64,000 nt of DNA from Microbacterium sp. Marseille-Q6965 (GCF_946151065.1 NZ_CAMGZA010000005.1:124001-188000); one strand, 5' to 3'. Shown: positions 35,633 through 45,345, counted from the first letter of the stretch. A program made the numbers and translations. Notes: generated from the sequence alone by a model not told the origin.

Positions 35633-36640
35633 GTGTCCGACAAGGTCGCGAAGATCCACTCCCTGCCGGACGACGCTCCCTGGCAGGGCGAGCCGCCCGC
35701 GCAGGGCCATCCGCCACACCTTCGCGCTCTCGACCGAGTGATGTCGATCCACCGCCCGGTCGTGCTCGCACACTTGCGCTCCATTCGGCTGCGCCACCCC
35801 GACGCCACGCCGGCGCAGATCGTGCGCCTGCTCGAGCGGCGCTACCTCGCGGCCGTCACCGCGGGCGGCGCGGCGGTGGGTGCCACCGCGGTGGTACCGG
35901 GCGTGGGCACCGGTGTGACGCTGGCGCTCTCGGGCGCCGAGACCGCGGGCTTCATCGAGGCGACGACGCTGTTCGCGCAGTCGCTTGCCGAGGTGCACGG
36001 CATCGCCGTCGAGGACCGCGACCGCGCCCGCGCGCTCGTGATGACCCTCATGATGGGCGACGAGGGCGTGGATCTGCTGCGTCAGCTCGCGGGGCAGGTC
36101 ACCGGCAAGGGCGTGGCGCGCGGCGCCTACTGGGGCAACGTGATCACCACGTCGCTGCCGAAGGCCGTCACCCGGCAGGTCGCCGACCGCCTCAAGACGA
36201 TGTTCGTGCGGCACTTCGCGCGCGTGGGAGCGGGCTCTTTCGTCGGCAAGGCGCTGCCCTTCGGCGTGGGCGCCGCCGTGGGCGGGGCTGGGAACCACGT
36301 GCTCGGCCGCCGTGTCGTGGCGGCCTCCCGACGCGCGTTCGGGCCGGCGCCCGCCGTCCTGCCGGCCGCGCTGGAACCGCGCGAGGGAGCGGAGCGGGTC
36401 GAGCGGCGCGTGGGCGAGGCGCTGGGGCGTGTCGGATCGACGGTGGTCGGCGCGGCGGGCACCGCCTCGCGCGGCATCGCCGTCGCCGGGCGCGGCCTGG
36501 GGTCCCTGGGCCGCGGGGCGGGGCGTGCCGCGCGCCGCGCCCTCCCCGGCCGCGAGCGCAGCGACCGGGCCCCCAAGGGCCCCGGCGTTCCCGGCGACGG
36601 CACGGTCGACTCCGACGGGCGTCCGCCTGCTTCGGAGTGA
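35633..36640 (+). CDS. hypothetical membrane-associated protein
   Basis: 335 residues. A helical N-terminus (LRALDRVMSIHRPVVLAHLR) precedes a Gly/Ala-rich hydrophobic stretch (about 80-110, GGAAVGATAVVPGVGTGVTL) that probably enters the membrane. A conserved-looking middle follows, and the Arg/Gly-rich tail from about residue 240 is likely disordered. I do not recognise the family with confidence. The GTG at 35633 is 21 bp after the nucleotidyltransferase stop, so the two may be co-transcribed. Confidence 0.65.
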   Translation: MSDKVAKIHSLPDDAPWQGEPPAQGHPPHLRALDRVMSIHRPVVLAHLRSIRLRHPDATPAQIVRLLERRYLAAVTAGGAAVGATAVVPGVGTGVTLALSGAETAGFIEATTLFAQSLAEVHGIAVEDRDRARALVMTLMMGDEGVDLLRQLAGQVTGKGVARGAYWGNVITTSLPKAVTRQVADRLKTMFVRHFARVGAGSFVGKALPFGVGAAVGGAGNHVLGRRVVAASRRAFGPAPAVLPAALEPREGAERVERRVGEALGRVGSTVVGAAGTASRGIAVAGRGLGSLGRGAGRAARRALPGRERSDRAPKGPGVPGDGTVDSDGRPPASE

Positions 36641-36669
36641 TCCCGGCGAGTCCTTCCCGTCGCAGGCCC

Positions 36670-36981
36670 TCAAGCCTCGGCCGCGAAGCTGCGTCGACGC
36701 CGCATCGTGCGCTGCGAGTGACCGTACGGCAGGCGCCCCTCCTGCAGCTCGTCCGCGCCGATGCCCTCCACGAGCGACCCGGGGTCGACCTCGAGGGCGA
36801 TGGCGATCTGCACGAGGGTCATGAGCGTGGGATTCGCCTGCCCCCGCTCCACCCGTTGCAGGTGGGTGAGGTCGAGATCGGCGCACTCGGCGAGCGCCTT
36901 GGCACTCAATCCCGCCCGATGCCGCAGCTCGGCCACACGCAGGCCCACCTTCTTCGCGGCGGGAGAATGCGGCGCTCCCAT
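36670..36981 (-). CDS. XRE-family HTH transcriptional regulator
   Basis: 103 residues. A helix-turn-helix of the Cro/C1 type is clear (VAELRHRAGLSAKALAECAD, then LTHLQRVERGQANPTLMTL), followed by a short basic tail. I took the ATG at 36981 (MGAPHSPAAKKVG) rather than the upstream ATG at 37044, because the HTH begins soon after it. The gene's own target is unknown; it sits alone between the 335-residue gene and the DUF6458 gene. Confidence 0.88.
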   Translation of the reverse strand: MGAPHSPAAKKVGLRVAELRHRAGLSAKALAECADLDLTHLQRVERGQANPTLMTLVQIAIALEVDPGSLVEGIGADELQEGRLPYGHSQRTMRRRRSFAAEA

Positions 36982-37121
36982 GCCAACAGCATCCGGACCA
37001 CGGCGCCCATCACCGATGCGCATATGCCTCAGCATATGTGCCACCCCTCCCGTTCATCCCTGTATCGGTGGGGATGTCAAGCCTCGTGACGCCGCCGGGC
37101 CGCCTCCGTAACGTCTGGGGC

Positions 37122-37373
37122 ATGAGCATCGGAACCGGAGTAGTGCTGTTCATCCTCGGCGCCATCCTGGCGTTCGGACTGGAACTGGACGTGCCCTGGC
37201 TGAACGACGACTTCGTCGGCTACCTGCTGATGGGGGCCGGTGTCGTCGTCTTCATCGTCGGCCTCGTCCTCGTGCTGCGCCGCCGCAGCTCGGTGGAGCG
37301 GACCCGCACGGTGGGCGATGGGGGCTCGGCCTCGCGCGTCACCGAGCGTCGCAGCGACGTCGACCCCCTGTGA
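37122..37373 (+). CDS. DUF6458-type small membrane protein
   Basis: 83 residues beginning MSIGTGVVLFILGAILAFGL, with two membrane helices joined by a short loop (DVPWLNDDFVG) and a basic Arg/Ser tail. This matches a small actinobacterial family of unknown role. Start ATG 37122; further upstream in-frame codons precede the conserved start and are unlikely. Confidence 0.8.
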   Translation: MSIGTGVVLFILGAILAFGLELDVPWLNDDFVGYLLMGAGVVVFIVGLVLVLRRRSSVERTRTVGDGGSASRVTERRSDVDPL

Positions 37374-37546
37374 ACCACGGCCTCGCCGTCCGAACGGGTC
37401 GCCCCCTCCTCGGACGGCGGGGTCGCTTCGCACCCGGACCGGTCCATGCACGCGCATGCGCCTATGCGCCGCGATTCGCGATCCGCACGAGAAGCTGATA
37501 AAGTCGATCCTCGGTTCGGAACGCCGAAAGGCACCGGAATCGACAT

Positions 37547-37622
37547 GCGCCTCTAGCTCAATCGGCAGAGCAACTGACTCTTAATCAGTGGGTTCAGGGT
37601 TCAAGTCCCTGGGGGCGCACCA
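37547..37622 (+). tRNA. tRNA-Lys (anticodon CTT), CCA encoded
   Basis: A 76-nt cloverleaf including the 3' CCA. The acceptor arm GCGCCTC pairs with GGGGCGC, the anticodon stem ACTGA/TCAGT surrounds the loop CTCTTAA, and the T arm contains GTTCAAGTC. Confidence 0.96.
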
Positions 37623-37627
37623 CCAGA

Positions 37628-37667
37628 AGAATCCCCGGTCCGGCCTGAAAAGGCCGCCGGGGATTCT
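37628..37667 (+). terminator. terminator after tRNA-Lys
   Basis: An 11-bp stem (37628-37638 with 37657-37667) enclosing an inner 5-bp stem and an AAAA loop, six bases after the tRNA 3' end. Confidence 0.75.
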
Positions 37668-37782
37668 GCGTTCCGACGAGAACGACGGGCCTCCCCCGCG
37701 GCGACGTCCGCCCCGCGCTGGCGTAGCCGTCTTGCGCCGAAATGTTCCCGGAGCGTGATACGACGGCGGGTAGCCTTGAGCG

Positions 37783-38604
37783 GTGGAGTCCCCCGTTCCC
37801 ACCTCGCCCGCGGCCGCGTTTAATCCGGAGCGCGACCTGACGCTCGCGCTGCGCCTCGCGGAAGCCGCCGACGCTCAGACGCTGGCGCGCTTCGACGCCG
37901 CCGATCTCGACGTGCGGCGCAAGGCGGACCGCACCCACGTGACCGAGGCGGACCTGGCCGCCGAGCGCGCGATCCGCGAGGTGTTGGCCGCCGAGCGGCC
38001 CGACGACGCGATCTTCGGCGAGGAGTACGGCGAGGGGGGCGACGCCGCCCGCCGCTGGATCGTGGACCCGATCGACGGCACCGCCAACTACCTGCGGGGC
38101 GTCCCCGCCTGGGGCACGATGATCGCGCTCGAGGTGGACGGCGCGGTGCGTCTGGGCGTCGTCAGCATGCCGGCGATGGGCCGGCGCTGGTGGGCCGCGG
38201 AGGGCGCGGGCGCCTGGACGAACGCGGCCGATGGCCCGCGCCGCATCGAGGTCTCGCGGGTCGACGCACTCGAGGACGCGTCGATCAGCTTCCAAAGCCT
38301 CGCGCAGTGGCGCCAGGCGGGCCGGCTCGACGCACTGCTCACCCTGCAATCCCGCGTGTGGCGCGACCGGGCGTACGGCGACGTGTGGTCCTACATGCTC
38401 TTGGCCGAGGGCCGGATCGAGTTCGTCGGCGAGTTCGACGTGAAGGAGTACGACATCGCCGCCGCCGCGGCCATCGTGCGCGAGGCGGGCGGGCGATTCA
38501 CCTCGTTCGAGGGCGAAGCCACCCTCGCCGCAGGATCGGCCGTCGCCAGCAACGGCGTGCTGCACGAGGCGTTCCTCCGCGCGTTGCACGGGGCCGACAC
38601 GTGA
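37783..38604 (+). CDS. hisN: histidinol-phosphatase / inositol-monophosphatase family enzyme
   Basis: 273 residues of the IMPase fold. Metal-binding motifs are FGEEYGE, WIVDPIDGTANYLRG and VKEYDIAAAAAIVREAGG. In actinobacteria this group supplies histidinol-phosphate phosphatase (HisN), though an inositol-phosphatase role cannot be excluded. The GTG at 37783 gives VESPVPTSP. Its stop overlaps the lipoprotein start as GTGA. Confidence 0.85.
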   Translation: MESPVPTSPAAAFNPERDLTLALRLAEAADAQTLARFDAADLDVRRKADRTHVTEADLAAERAIREVLAAERPDDAIFGEEYGEGGDAARRWIVDPIDGTANYLRGVPAWGTMIALEVDGAVRLGVVSMPAMGRRWWAAEGAGAWTNAADGPRRIEVSRVDALEDASISFQSLAQWRQAGRLDALLTLQSRVWRDRAYGDVWSYMLLAEGRIEFVGEFDVKEYDIAAAAAIVREAGGRFTSFEGEATLAAGSAVASNGVLHEAFLRALHGADT

Positions 38605-39224
38605 GCATCCGACCGCACCGCCGCGACGACGCCCGACCGCGGGCGGCGCGGCGAGCCGCGCCCCTGCTCGCCGGGCTCGCGGTCCTGGCCTTCGCGCTGA
38701 CGGCCTGCGGCCAGTCAGCGCCGCCCGATCCGGAGCCGGCCCAGACGTCGCCCGCCCCGACCGACGAACAGCCACAGGGCGGAGAACCGCAGGCCGGCTC
38801 GGGAGACGAGACGCCGATCCCCGAGCTCACCTGCGAGACGATCATCCCCGCCGAGGTGGTGGCGCAGTTCAAGGACGTGGGCTGGACGGCCGAGCCGGAG
38901 GACTTCCGCATCGGTTCCACCGTCCTGCCCGATGGGATCCAGTGCGTGTGGGGCGACTACAGCGTCGCGACCGACCACGTGCAGATCTTCGGTTGGGCGC
39001 CCGTCGACTCCGCCACGGCGAGCACCGTGCAGGACGAGCTCGAGACGCAGGGGTGGATCCGCGAGGAGGAGGACGGGATCGTCTACCTCACGGAGGATCC
39101 GACGTACGCCATCGCGACGGACGACGACGGCTACGGCATGACATACGCCTTCGGCGACGGCTGGGTCACGCTCGCCGACACAAAGCAGAGCCTGCTGCTG
39201 GTGGGCTGGCCGCCCGCCGAATGA
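38601..39224 (+). CDS. lipoprotein, function unknown
   Basis: 207 residues. A basic N-terminus, a hydrophobic signal segment and the lipobox LTAC (Cys ~34) precede a Pro/Thr/Glu-rich linker, and then a folded domain beginning ELTCETIIPAEVVAQF. Two further cysteines could form a disulfide. It is anchored on the outer face of the membrane. The GTG start overlaps the hisN stop, but a link to that enzyme is not evident. Confidence 0.8.
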   Translation: MSIRPHRRDDARPRAARRAAPLLAGLAVLAFALTACGQSAPPDPEPAQTSPAPTDEQPQGGEPQAGSGDETPIPELTCETIIPAEVVAQFKDVGWTAEPEDFRIGSTVLPDGIQCVWGDYSVATDHVQIFGWAPVDSATASTVQDELETQGWIREEEDGIVYLTEDPTYAIATDDDGYGMTYAFGDGWVTLADTKQSLLLVGWPPAE

Positions 39225-39260
39225 CGGCCGGGCGGGCGCCCATCGTGCCATCCTGGGGCT

Positions 39261-40694
39261 ATGCCTGACGCGATCGTGGTGGGGGCGGGTCCGAACGGGC
39301 TCGCCGCGGCCGTGATCCTCGCGAGGGCCGGGCTGGCCGTCGAGGTGCACGAGCGGGCCGAGGCCGTCGGCGGCGCCGTTCGCACCCGCGAGGCCGACGG
39401 CTTCCGCTACGACGTGGGCGCCGCGGTTCACCCGATGGCGCTCGGCTCGCCGTTCTTCCGCTCCTTCGGACTGGCCGACCGCATCGACTTCGCCGTCCCG
39501 GAGATCTCCTACGCGCATCCCCTGCCGGACGGCCGCACGGGGGTGGCGTTCCGCTCCCTCGACGCCACGGCCGGCGCCCTGGGCGGGGACGGCGGCGCCT
39601 GGCGGCGGGCGCTCGGCCCCCTCGTGAAGCGGATCGACGCGGTCTCCGACGCGAGCGGCGGCGTGCTCCTCCCCCGCCCCGGCGCGCTGGGGGGATTCGC
39701 GACGATCGCGCTGGCCGCGGCCCCCCACGTACTGGGCCTGACCGGCGCGCTCTTCCGCGACGACGTGGCGCCCGCCCTGCTCGCCGGTGCCTTCGCGCAC
39801 GGGTTCGCGCGGATCCCGCGCGTGCCCTCGGTCGGCGCCGGTCTCGTGCTCGCGGCGCACGCCCACGCGCGGGGCTGGCCCATTCCGCGGGGCGGCTCGC
39901 AGGCGATCGCCGACGCGCTCGCCGCCGATCTCGTCGCGCACGGTGGCGTCATCCGCACCGGCTCTCCGGTGGACGACGTCCGCGCGCTCCCGCCGGCCCG
40001 TGCGATCCTGCTCGACCTCGTGCCGCGCGACGTGCTGCGCGTGGCCGGCGCGCGCCTGCCGGAGCGCTACGCGCGCACCCTGCGACGCTGGCGACACGGA
40101 CCCGCCGCGTTCAAGGTGGACTACGCGCTGTCGCGGCCGATCCCGTGGCGCGACGACGCCGCGCGACGCGCCGGCACCGTGCACCTGGGCGGAACCCTCG
40201 GCGACATCCGGCGCGCCGAGGCCGCCGTCGTGTCGGGACGGATGCCGGAGAGGCCGTTCATTCTGCTCGCCCAGCCCTCCCTGTTCGATCCCGGCCGGGC
40301 ACCCGTCGGTCGACACACCGCCTGGGCGTACGCGCACGTGCCGCACGGCTGGAAGGGCGACGCGACGCCCGTCATCGACGCGGCCATCGAGGAGCATGCC
40401 CCCGGCTTCCGCGACACCGTTCTCGCGCGCATCTCCACAGGCCCGGCGGCGCTCGAGGCGATGGACCACAACCTGGTGGGCGGCGACATCAGCGGCGGCG
40501 CGATGACCACGTTCCAGACGCTGGCCCGCCCGGTGGCGGGATACGCGCCCTGGCGCTCTCCGGTGCCGGGCCTGTACCTGTGCTCGTCGTCGACAGCCCC
40601 CGGGGGTGGCGTGCACGGCATGGGCGGCTGGAACGCCGCCCGCTTGGCCCTGCGAGACGTCTTCGGTCTGGAGATGCCCGAGCTCGGCCCCTGA
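39261..40694 (+). CDS. FAD-dependent oxidoreductase (phytoene-desaturase-like)
   Basis: 477 residues. The dinucleotide-binding motif VVGAGPNGLAAAVILARAGL and the following EVHERAEAVGGAVRT are those of the carotenoid/phytoene desaturase and amine-oxidase-like superfamily. The C-terminus has GLYLCSSSTAPGGGVHGMGG, the second FAD-contact motif. The substrate is unknown; no carotenoid genes are nearby. The ATG at 39261 is the clear start. Confidence 0.88.
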   Translation: MPDAIVVGAGPNGLAAAVILARAGLAVEVHERAEAVGGAVRTREADGFRYDVGAAVHPMALGSPFFRSFGLADRIDFAVPEISYAHPLPDGRTGVAFRSLDATAGALGGDGGAWRRALGPLVKRIDAVSDASGGVLLPRPGALGGFATIALAAAPHVLGLTGALFRDDVAPALLAGAFAHGFARIPRVPSVGAGLVLAAHAHARGWPIPRGGSQAIADALAADLVAHGGVIRTGSPVDDVRALPPARAILLDLVPRDVLRVAGARLPERYARTLRRWRHGPAAFKVDYALSRPIPWRDDAARRAGTVHLGGTLGDIRRAEAAVVSGRMPERPFILLAQPSLFDPGRAPVGRHTAWAYAHVPHGWKGDATPVIDAAIEEHAPGFRDTVLARISTGPAALEAMDHNLVGGDISGGAMTTFQTLARPVAGYAPWRSPVPGLYLCSSSTAPGGGVHGMGGWNAARLALRDVFGLEMPELGP

Positions 40695-40800
40695 CGCGCC
40701 GGACCGATGTGGCCGCGGCCCGTCAAGCCCCCTCCCGGGCGCCGCGCCGCCGCCTAGCGTGGGTCGCACTTCTAAAGCGACGCCAGCGTGAGGAGCGCCG

Positions 40801-41040
40801 ATGAGCAGAGACGTCCGGCACGTCACCCACGTCCTCTACCCCACCGCGCAGGACGACGACCACGGCCCCTGGTCCAACCCGGAGGCCGCCGCGGAGATCG
40901 AGGCGCTCCTCGCCGACGGCTATGAGATCGCGGACACGAGCGTCGCGCCGCTCACCTCGCCGTGGCTCTGGTCGGGCCGCATGGTCTCCTCGACCCGCCT
41001 CGTGCTCGTCACGACACTGGTCCGGCCGGGACCGGCCTGA
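40801..41040 (+). CDS. small hypothetical protein
   Basis: 79 residues (MSRDVRHVTHVLYPTAQDD), soluble, with a helix rich in Ala/Glu in the middle and a beta-like C-terminus (VLVTTLVRP). I do not recognise it. Support comes from codon bias, an AGCG/GAGG-like site upstream and a terminator just after the stop. Confidence 0.55.
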   Translation: MSRDVRHVTHVLYPTAQDDDHGPWSNPEAAAEIEALLADGYEIADTSVAPLTSPWLWSGRMVSSTRLVLVTTLVRPGPA

Positions 41041-41063
41041 CCGACCCTTACCGCGCACGACAA

Positions 41064-41104
41064 AGCCCCCGCGTTCCCTGATCTCGTCAGGGTCCGCGGG
41101 GGCT
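41064..41104. terminator. bidirectional terminator between the 79-residue gene and ssrA
   Basis: A 10-bp outer stem (41064-41073 with 41095-41104) and an inner 6-bp stem CCCTGA/TCAGGG. It is placed to end both the plus-strand small gene and the minus-strand tmRNA. Confidence 0.7.
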
Positions 41105-41123
41105 GTCCACAGGTGCGATGCGG

Positions 41124-41493
41124 TGGTGGAGCTGGGGGGAATCGAACCCCCGTCCAATGCTGAGTCTCTGCGGCTTCTCCGGGCGCAGTCTGTGGAGGCG
41201 TTCTGCTCGGCTCCGACCTTCAGCACAGACACATAGGTCGACGAGCCCAGTCGAGGAAAAGTCCCGCGTGACGTCCCGACACCGTCACGCAGCAAGATCC
41301 CTAGATGACGCCAGAATCCGTGTCGGGATCACCCACGGTCTGACGGACTATCGGGCTCGCTTAGGCAGCGAGGGCGAAGTCAGTGCGCTTTGCGTTGGCA
41401 CTTATTGGTTTGCAGGGGGCGTTTACGAGATAACCCTGCATCCTCGGCCCGCTTCTCGCAGATTCACAAGCACTGTCGAAACCGATCAGCCCC
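41124..41493 (-). ncRNA. ssrA: transfer-messenger RNA
   Basis: About 370 nt on the minus strand. The 5' end GGGGCTGA pairs with the 3' CAGCTCC, and the tRNA-like 3' domain with its T-arm (GTTCGATTCC) ends in an encoded CCA at 41124. The internal frame encodes the tag ANAKRTDFALAA followed by TAA, after a resume region near GCCAACGC. It rescues stalled ribosomes and marks the product for proteolysis with SmpB; no smpB gene is in this window. Confidence 0.95.
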
Positions 41494-41761
41494 GTGGATC
41501 CTTCTCGCGAAGGGAACCGCTATCGCACGCTGTGGAGTTGTCATCGCACCGGAGTGCGCTGCCGGCGCCTCACGGCGCATCCCGGCCGGGCCGGACTCGG
41601 ATCTATCCGAGCATCACAGACTACAACGCAACGCGCCGCAACGCCATTCCCGGCGATTCCGGCGCGGGCGACGCATCCACCGGTGCGCCACCCGCGGGTC
41701 CGCGGCGCCGCGCGATCCCTGCGATACCCTCGGCCCAGGCACGCGACGAAGGGAGCCCGTC

Positions 41762-42427
41762 ATGGGCGATGTCATCATCTCGGTGCGGGGCACAGCGCAG
41801 CGCCGGGTCGCGCCGGAGCTCGCGATCGCGTCCGTGCAGGTGCGCGTCGACGGACCGGACCGCGCCTCGGTGACGCGGCGCACGGGGCAGGCCGCCGACG
41901 CGCTCCGCTCCCGACTGAAGGAGCTCGAGGAGGGCGAGCGGGTCGTGCGGTGGTCGAGTGAGCGGGCCTACTTCTGGTCGAGCAGGCCGTGGAACGCCGA
42001 CGGCACCCAGCTGCGTCCGGTGCACTACGGCTCTGTGCCGTTCGGCGCCACGTTCGACGACTTCGCGGAACTGTCGGGATGGGTCGGCGAACTGGCGGAG
42101 GCGGCGGACGTGCACGTCGGCGACGTGAGCTGGCGCCTCACGGACGACACCCGCGCGCGGCTTGAGCGCGAGACGGCCGCCGAGGCGGTGGGGGTGGCCG
42201 TGCAGCGGGCCCAGGCCTATGCCGAGGCGCTGGGGCTCGGCGACGTCGCCCCCGTCGAGATCGCCGACAACGACCTGCTCTCGCGCGACGCGGCGCCCGG
42301 ATTCGCGGCGCTGCGCATGGGTGCGAACGTCCGCGGCGCGGCCGAGGGGGCACCGCTGGTCGCGCTCGAACCGGAGGACATCCTCGTCTCCGCCACCGTC
42401 GAGGGCCGCTTCGCGGCGCGCGCCTGA
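41762..42427 (+). CDS. SIMPL-domain (DUF541) protein
   Basis: 221 residues. It begins MGDVIISVRGTAQRRVAPEL and continues with the SIMPL/DUF541 core, including ATAEAVGVAVQRAQAYAEALGL-like helices near residue 145. No signal peptide is seen, so it is probably cytosolic, unlike the periplasmic members. Function unknown. The stop overlaps the next start (TGATG). Confidence 0.82.
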   Translation: MGDVIISVRGTAQRRVAPELAIASVQVRVDGPDRASVTRRTGQAADALRSRLKELEEGERVVRWSSERAYFWSSRPWNADGTQLRPVHYGSVPFGATFDDFAELSGWVGELAEAADVHVGDVSWRLTDDTRARLERETAAEAVGVAVQRAQAYAEALGLGDVAPVEIADNDLLSRDAAPGFAALRMGANVRGAAEGAPLVALEPEDILVSATVEGRFAARA

Positions 42428-43756
42428 TGACTGCCGTCACCGTGCCGCCCCTTGCCGAGCGGCTTGCCCAGATGATCCGCATCCCCACGGTGAGCGCCGA
42501 GTTCGCCGAGCATGGCCACGCGCCCTTCGAGGAGTTCGCCGCCCTCCTCGAGAAGCTCTACCCGCTCACCCACGCCCGGCTGGAGCGTGAGCGGGTCGGC
42601 GAGCTCGGCCTCCTACCGCTGGGCCGGCGCGAGCTCTCAGGACCCGCTTGTGCTCATGGCGCACGTCGACGTCGTTCCCGCCGACCAGGGCGACGGCTGG
42701 AGCGCCCCTCCGTTCGACGGTCGGATCGCGGAGGGCTTCGTCTGGGGGCGCGGCGCGCTCGACGACAAGGGGCCGCTGCTGGTCATCCTCGAGGCCGTCG
42801 AGGAGCTACTGCGGCAAGGATTCTCGCCCGCACGCGACGTGTACCTCTCCTTCGGCGGCGACGAGGAGGTGTTCGGGCGGGCGGCCGCGGCGATCGCCGA
42901 GACGCTGGCGGCCCGCGGCGTGTCGCCATGGCTCGTGCTCGACGAGGGCGGCGCCGTCGTTGACGCGCCGCTCCCGTTCGTGCCCGGACGAGCGGCGATG
43001 ATCGGCCTGGGAGAGAAGGGCATCGTGACCCTCCGCCTTCGCGCCCGCGGGGACGGCGGGCACGCGTCCGCCCCGCGCGGACACACGGCGATCTCCCGCC
43101 TCGCGCGGGCGATCGAGCGCCTCAACCCCGCCACGTTTCCGCCCCGCGCCCCGCAGACCATCGCGCGCATGCTCGCGGTGCTCGGAGCCCGGGCCGGCGG
43201 GGTTCCGGGCGTCGTACTGCGGGTGCTCGCGAGCGTCCCGCGGCTCGCGGGCCCGGTCCTCGCCCGCATGGGGTCCGAGCCCGCCGCGCTCGTGCGCACG
43301 ACGCTCGCGGCGACCCGGCTATCCGGTGGCTCGGCCGACAACGTGCTGCCCTCCCATGCGACGGCCACGCTCAACCTGCGCCTCATCCCGGGCGACACGG
43401 TCGGCACGGTCGTCGCCCGCGTGCGCCGCCGCGTGCGCGACCCGAAGGTGAGCGTCGAACTGGTGGACGGCTCCGATCCGTCCCCCGAGTCACCAGCCGA
43501 CAGCGCGGCCTTCGCCGCGTTGCGCGCCGCCGTCGGCGCCGCGTTCCCCGACGCGCTCGTCGTGCCGTACCTGATGATGCAGGCCAGCGACGCCCGGCAC
43601 TTCCACCGGCGCTGGCCGTCGGTGTACCGGTTCGCGCCGCTCGAGATGTCGGCGGCACAACGAGCATCGATCCACGGCTCGGACGAGCGCGTGGAGATCG
43701 CGTCGCTCGAGCGGGGGCGGGACTTCCACATGGAGCTCATCCGGGGGCTCTCGTGA
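42427..43756 (+). pseudogene. M20-family metallopeptidase with a frameshift
   Basis: From the ATG at 42427 the frame reads MTAVTVPPLAERLAQMIRIP and is family-like to about 42610. It then loses register: the catalytic core continues in another frame as DPLVLMAHVDVVPADQGDGW and GRGALDDKGPLLV, through to the stop at 43756. One base is missing near 42612 (expected Gly-Leu-Leu-Tyr-Arg-Trp). Metal ligands (the His and Asp of MAHVD, the Asp of DDKG, GGDEEVFG) are all present downstream, so this is either a recent mutation or a sequence error. The stop overlaps the next gene's GTG. Confidence 0.75.
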
Positions 43757-45219
43757 GCGCGACGCAGCCCACGACGAGGCTGGGTCCCCTCGTCGGCATC
43801 GTCGGATTCCTCGCCTTCGTCGAGTTCACGAGCGGCATCCTGCAGGGCTACTACACCCCCATGCTCACCGACATCGCCCGGCACCTCGGCGTGCACGACG
43901 CCGACGTCAACTGGCTCGAGGGCTCACAGCTCATGCTCTCCGCCCTCGTCGTGCCGGCGTTCGCGAAGCTCGGCGACATGGTGGGCCACAAGCGGATGCT
44001 GCTCGTGTCGACCGCGCTCACCGCCGCCGCCTCGCTCGCCCTGCCGTTCACCGACTCATTCGCGGTGTTCCTGACGGCGTGGGCGCTGCAGGGCTTCTAC
44101 GTGGTCTGGCTGCCTCTGGAGGTGGCGCTCATCTGGTCGCGCGCTCGCGGTGTCGTGGCGCGCACCGGCGAGGGATCGGCGTCGGTGCTGACGGCGCGCG
44201 CCGCCGGCATCCTGGTGGCCGCGCTCGAGGCGGGAGCGATCGCCGGCGCGCTGGCGGGCGGCGCCCTCGTCGATGCGCTCCCGCTCTGGATGGTCCTTCT
44301 CGTCCCCGGCATCGCCGTCGTCGCGTGCTTCTTCGTCATCCTCTTCGGCGTCGCCGAGTCCCCCTACCCGGCCGGCGGCCGCTTCGACACGACCGGACTC
44401 GTGCTCGTCTCGCTCGCCCTGCTCGGGATCACCGGTGGCCTGAGCCTGCTGCGGCTCGCCGGCCCCGGCGACGGCCTCGCGTGGCTCGTGCTGGCCGCGG
44501 GGGCGCTCGTGCTCGTGCCGTTCGCCCTCTGGGAGCGGCGATGCGATGACCCGCTCATCGACGTGCGCATGTTCCGCGATCCCGCACTGTGGCCCGTCTT
44601 CCTCACGGCCGGCCTCTTCGGCGTCAGCGTGCTCGGCGCCCAGGCACCGCTGTCGACGTTTGCTCGCACCGATCCCGGCGTCTACGGCTACGGGCTGGGC
44701 ACGGCGGGTTCCACGACCTCGCTGCTGATCGGGTTCTACCTCATCGCCATGATCGTCGGCGCGCTGAACTACCCCATCGTCTCCCGGCTCACCACACCGC
44801 GCACCGCCCTCATCCTGGCGGCGCTGTGCGTCGGGATCGGGTTCCTGCTGTTCCTGCCGTCACACGAGACGTACCTGCAGGTGACGGCCAACATGCTCAT
44901 CGTGGGCGTCGGCTCGGGCGCCCTCGTCGCGGCCCTGCCGTCGGCAGCCGCGGCGGCCGCGCCACACGGCCAGACGGGTGTCGCGACCGGGCTGACGAAC
45001 TCCGTCAAGACCGTCGGCGGCGCCGTCGCCTCGTGCGTGTTCGGCATCGCGCTCCTGAACGGCGCGTCGGGCGTCGCGGGAGGAACGGCGGGCTCTTTCG
45101 CCGGGTACGTGACCGTGTGGGTCGTCTGCGGAGTCACGGCTCTCGCCGCCGCGGGCGCGCTGCTGCTCGTGCCCCGACGGGCCTTCACCGACGCGACGGC
45201 CGACGTGCCGCAGGCCTGA
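43753..45219 (+). CDS. MFS transporter, 14-helix drug:H+ antiporter-like
   Basis: 488 residues with about 14 membrane helices. The N-terminal half contains LGDMVGHKRML, the loop-2/3 MFS motif. Length and helix count suggest the DHA2 group of drug exporters. The GTG at 43753 overlaps the peptidase stop (GTGA), so it is co-transcribed with the SIMPL and peptidase genes. The substrate is unknown. Confidence 0.85.
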   Translation: MSATQPTTRLGPLVGIVGFLAFVEFTSGILQGYYTPMLTDIARHLGVHDADVNWLEGSQLMLSALVVPAFAKLGDMVGHKRMLLVSTALTAAASLALPFTDSFAVFLTAWALQGFYVVWLPLEVALIWSRARGVVARTGEGSASVLTARAAGILVAALEAGAIAGALAGGALVDALPLWMVLLVPGIAVVACFFVILFGVAESPYPAGGRFDTTGLVLVSLALLGITGGLSLLRLAGPGDGLAWLVLAAGALVLVPFALWERRCDDPLIDVRMFRDPALWPVFLTAGLFGVSVLGAQAPLSTFARTDPGVYGYGLGTAGSTTSLLIGFYLIAMIVGALNYPIVSRLTTPRTALILAALCVGIGFLLFLPSHETYLQVTANMLIVGVGSGALVAALPSAAAAAAPHGQTGVATGLTNSVKTVGGAVASCVFGIALLNGASGVAGGTAGSFAGYVTVWVVCGVTALAAAGALLLVPRRAFTDATADVPQA

Positions 45220-45299
45220 GCGCCGCCTGCCTCCGAGCGAGGCCGCGCCCGCTTCGTCGTCCCGCCACTGCCTCGCCGGCTTGCCCGCCCGCCAAACGT

Positions 45300-45333
45300 G
45301 AGGGGCCCGGATCCGTGTGGATCCGGGCCCCTC
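45300..45333. terminator. terminator between the MFS gene and ctaF
   Basis: A perfect 15-bp stem (45300-45314 with 45319-45333) around a GTGT loop. It is placed in the convergent gap and probably ends the ctaC-ctaD-ctaF transcript as well as the MFS operon. Confidence 0.8.
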
Positions 45334-45345
45334 GTGCGAAAGAGA

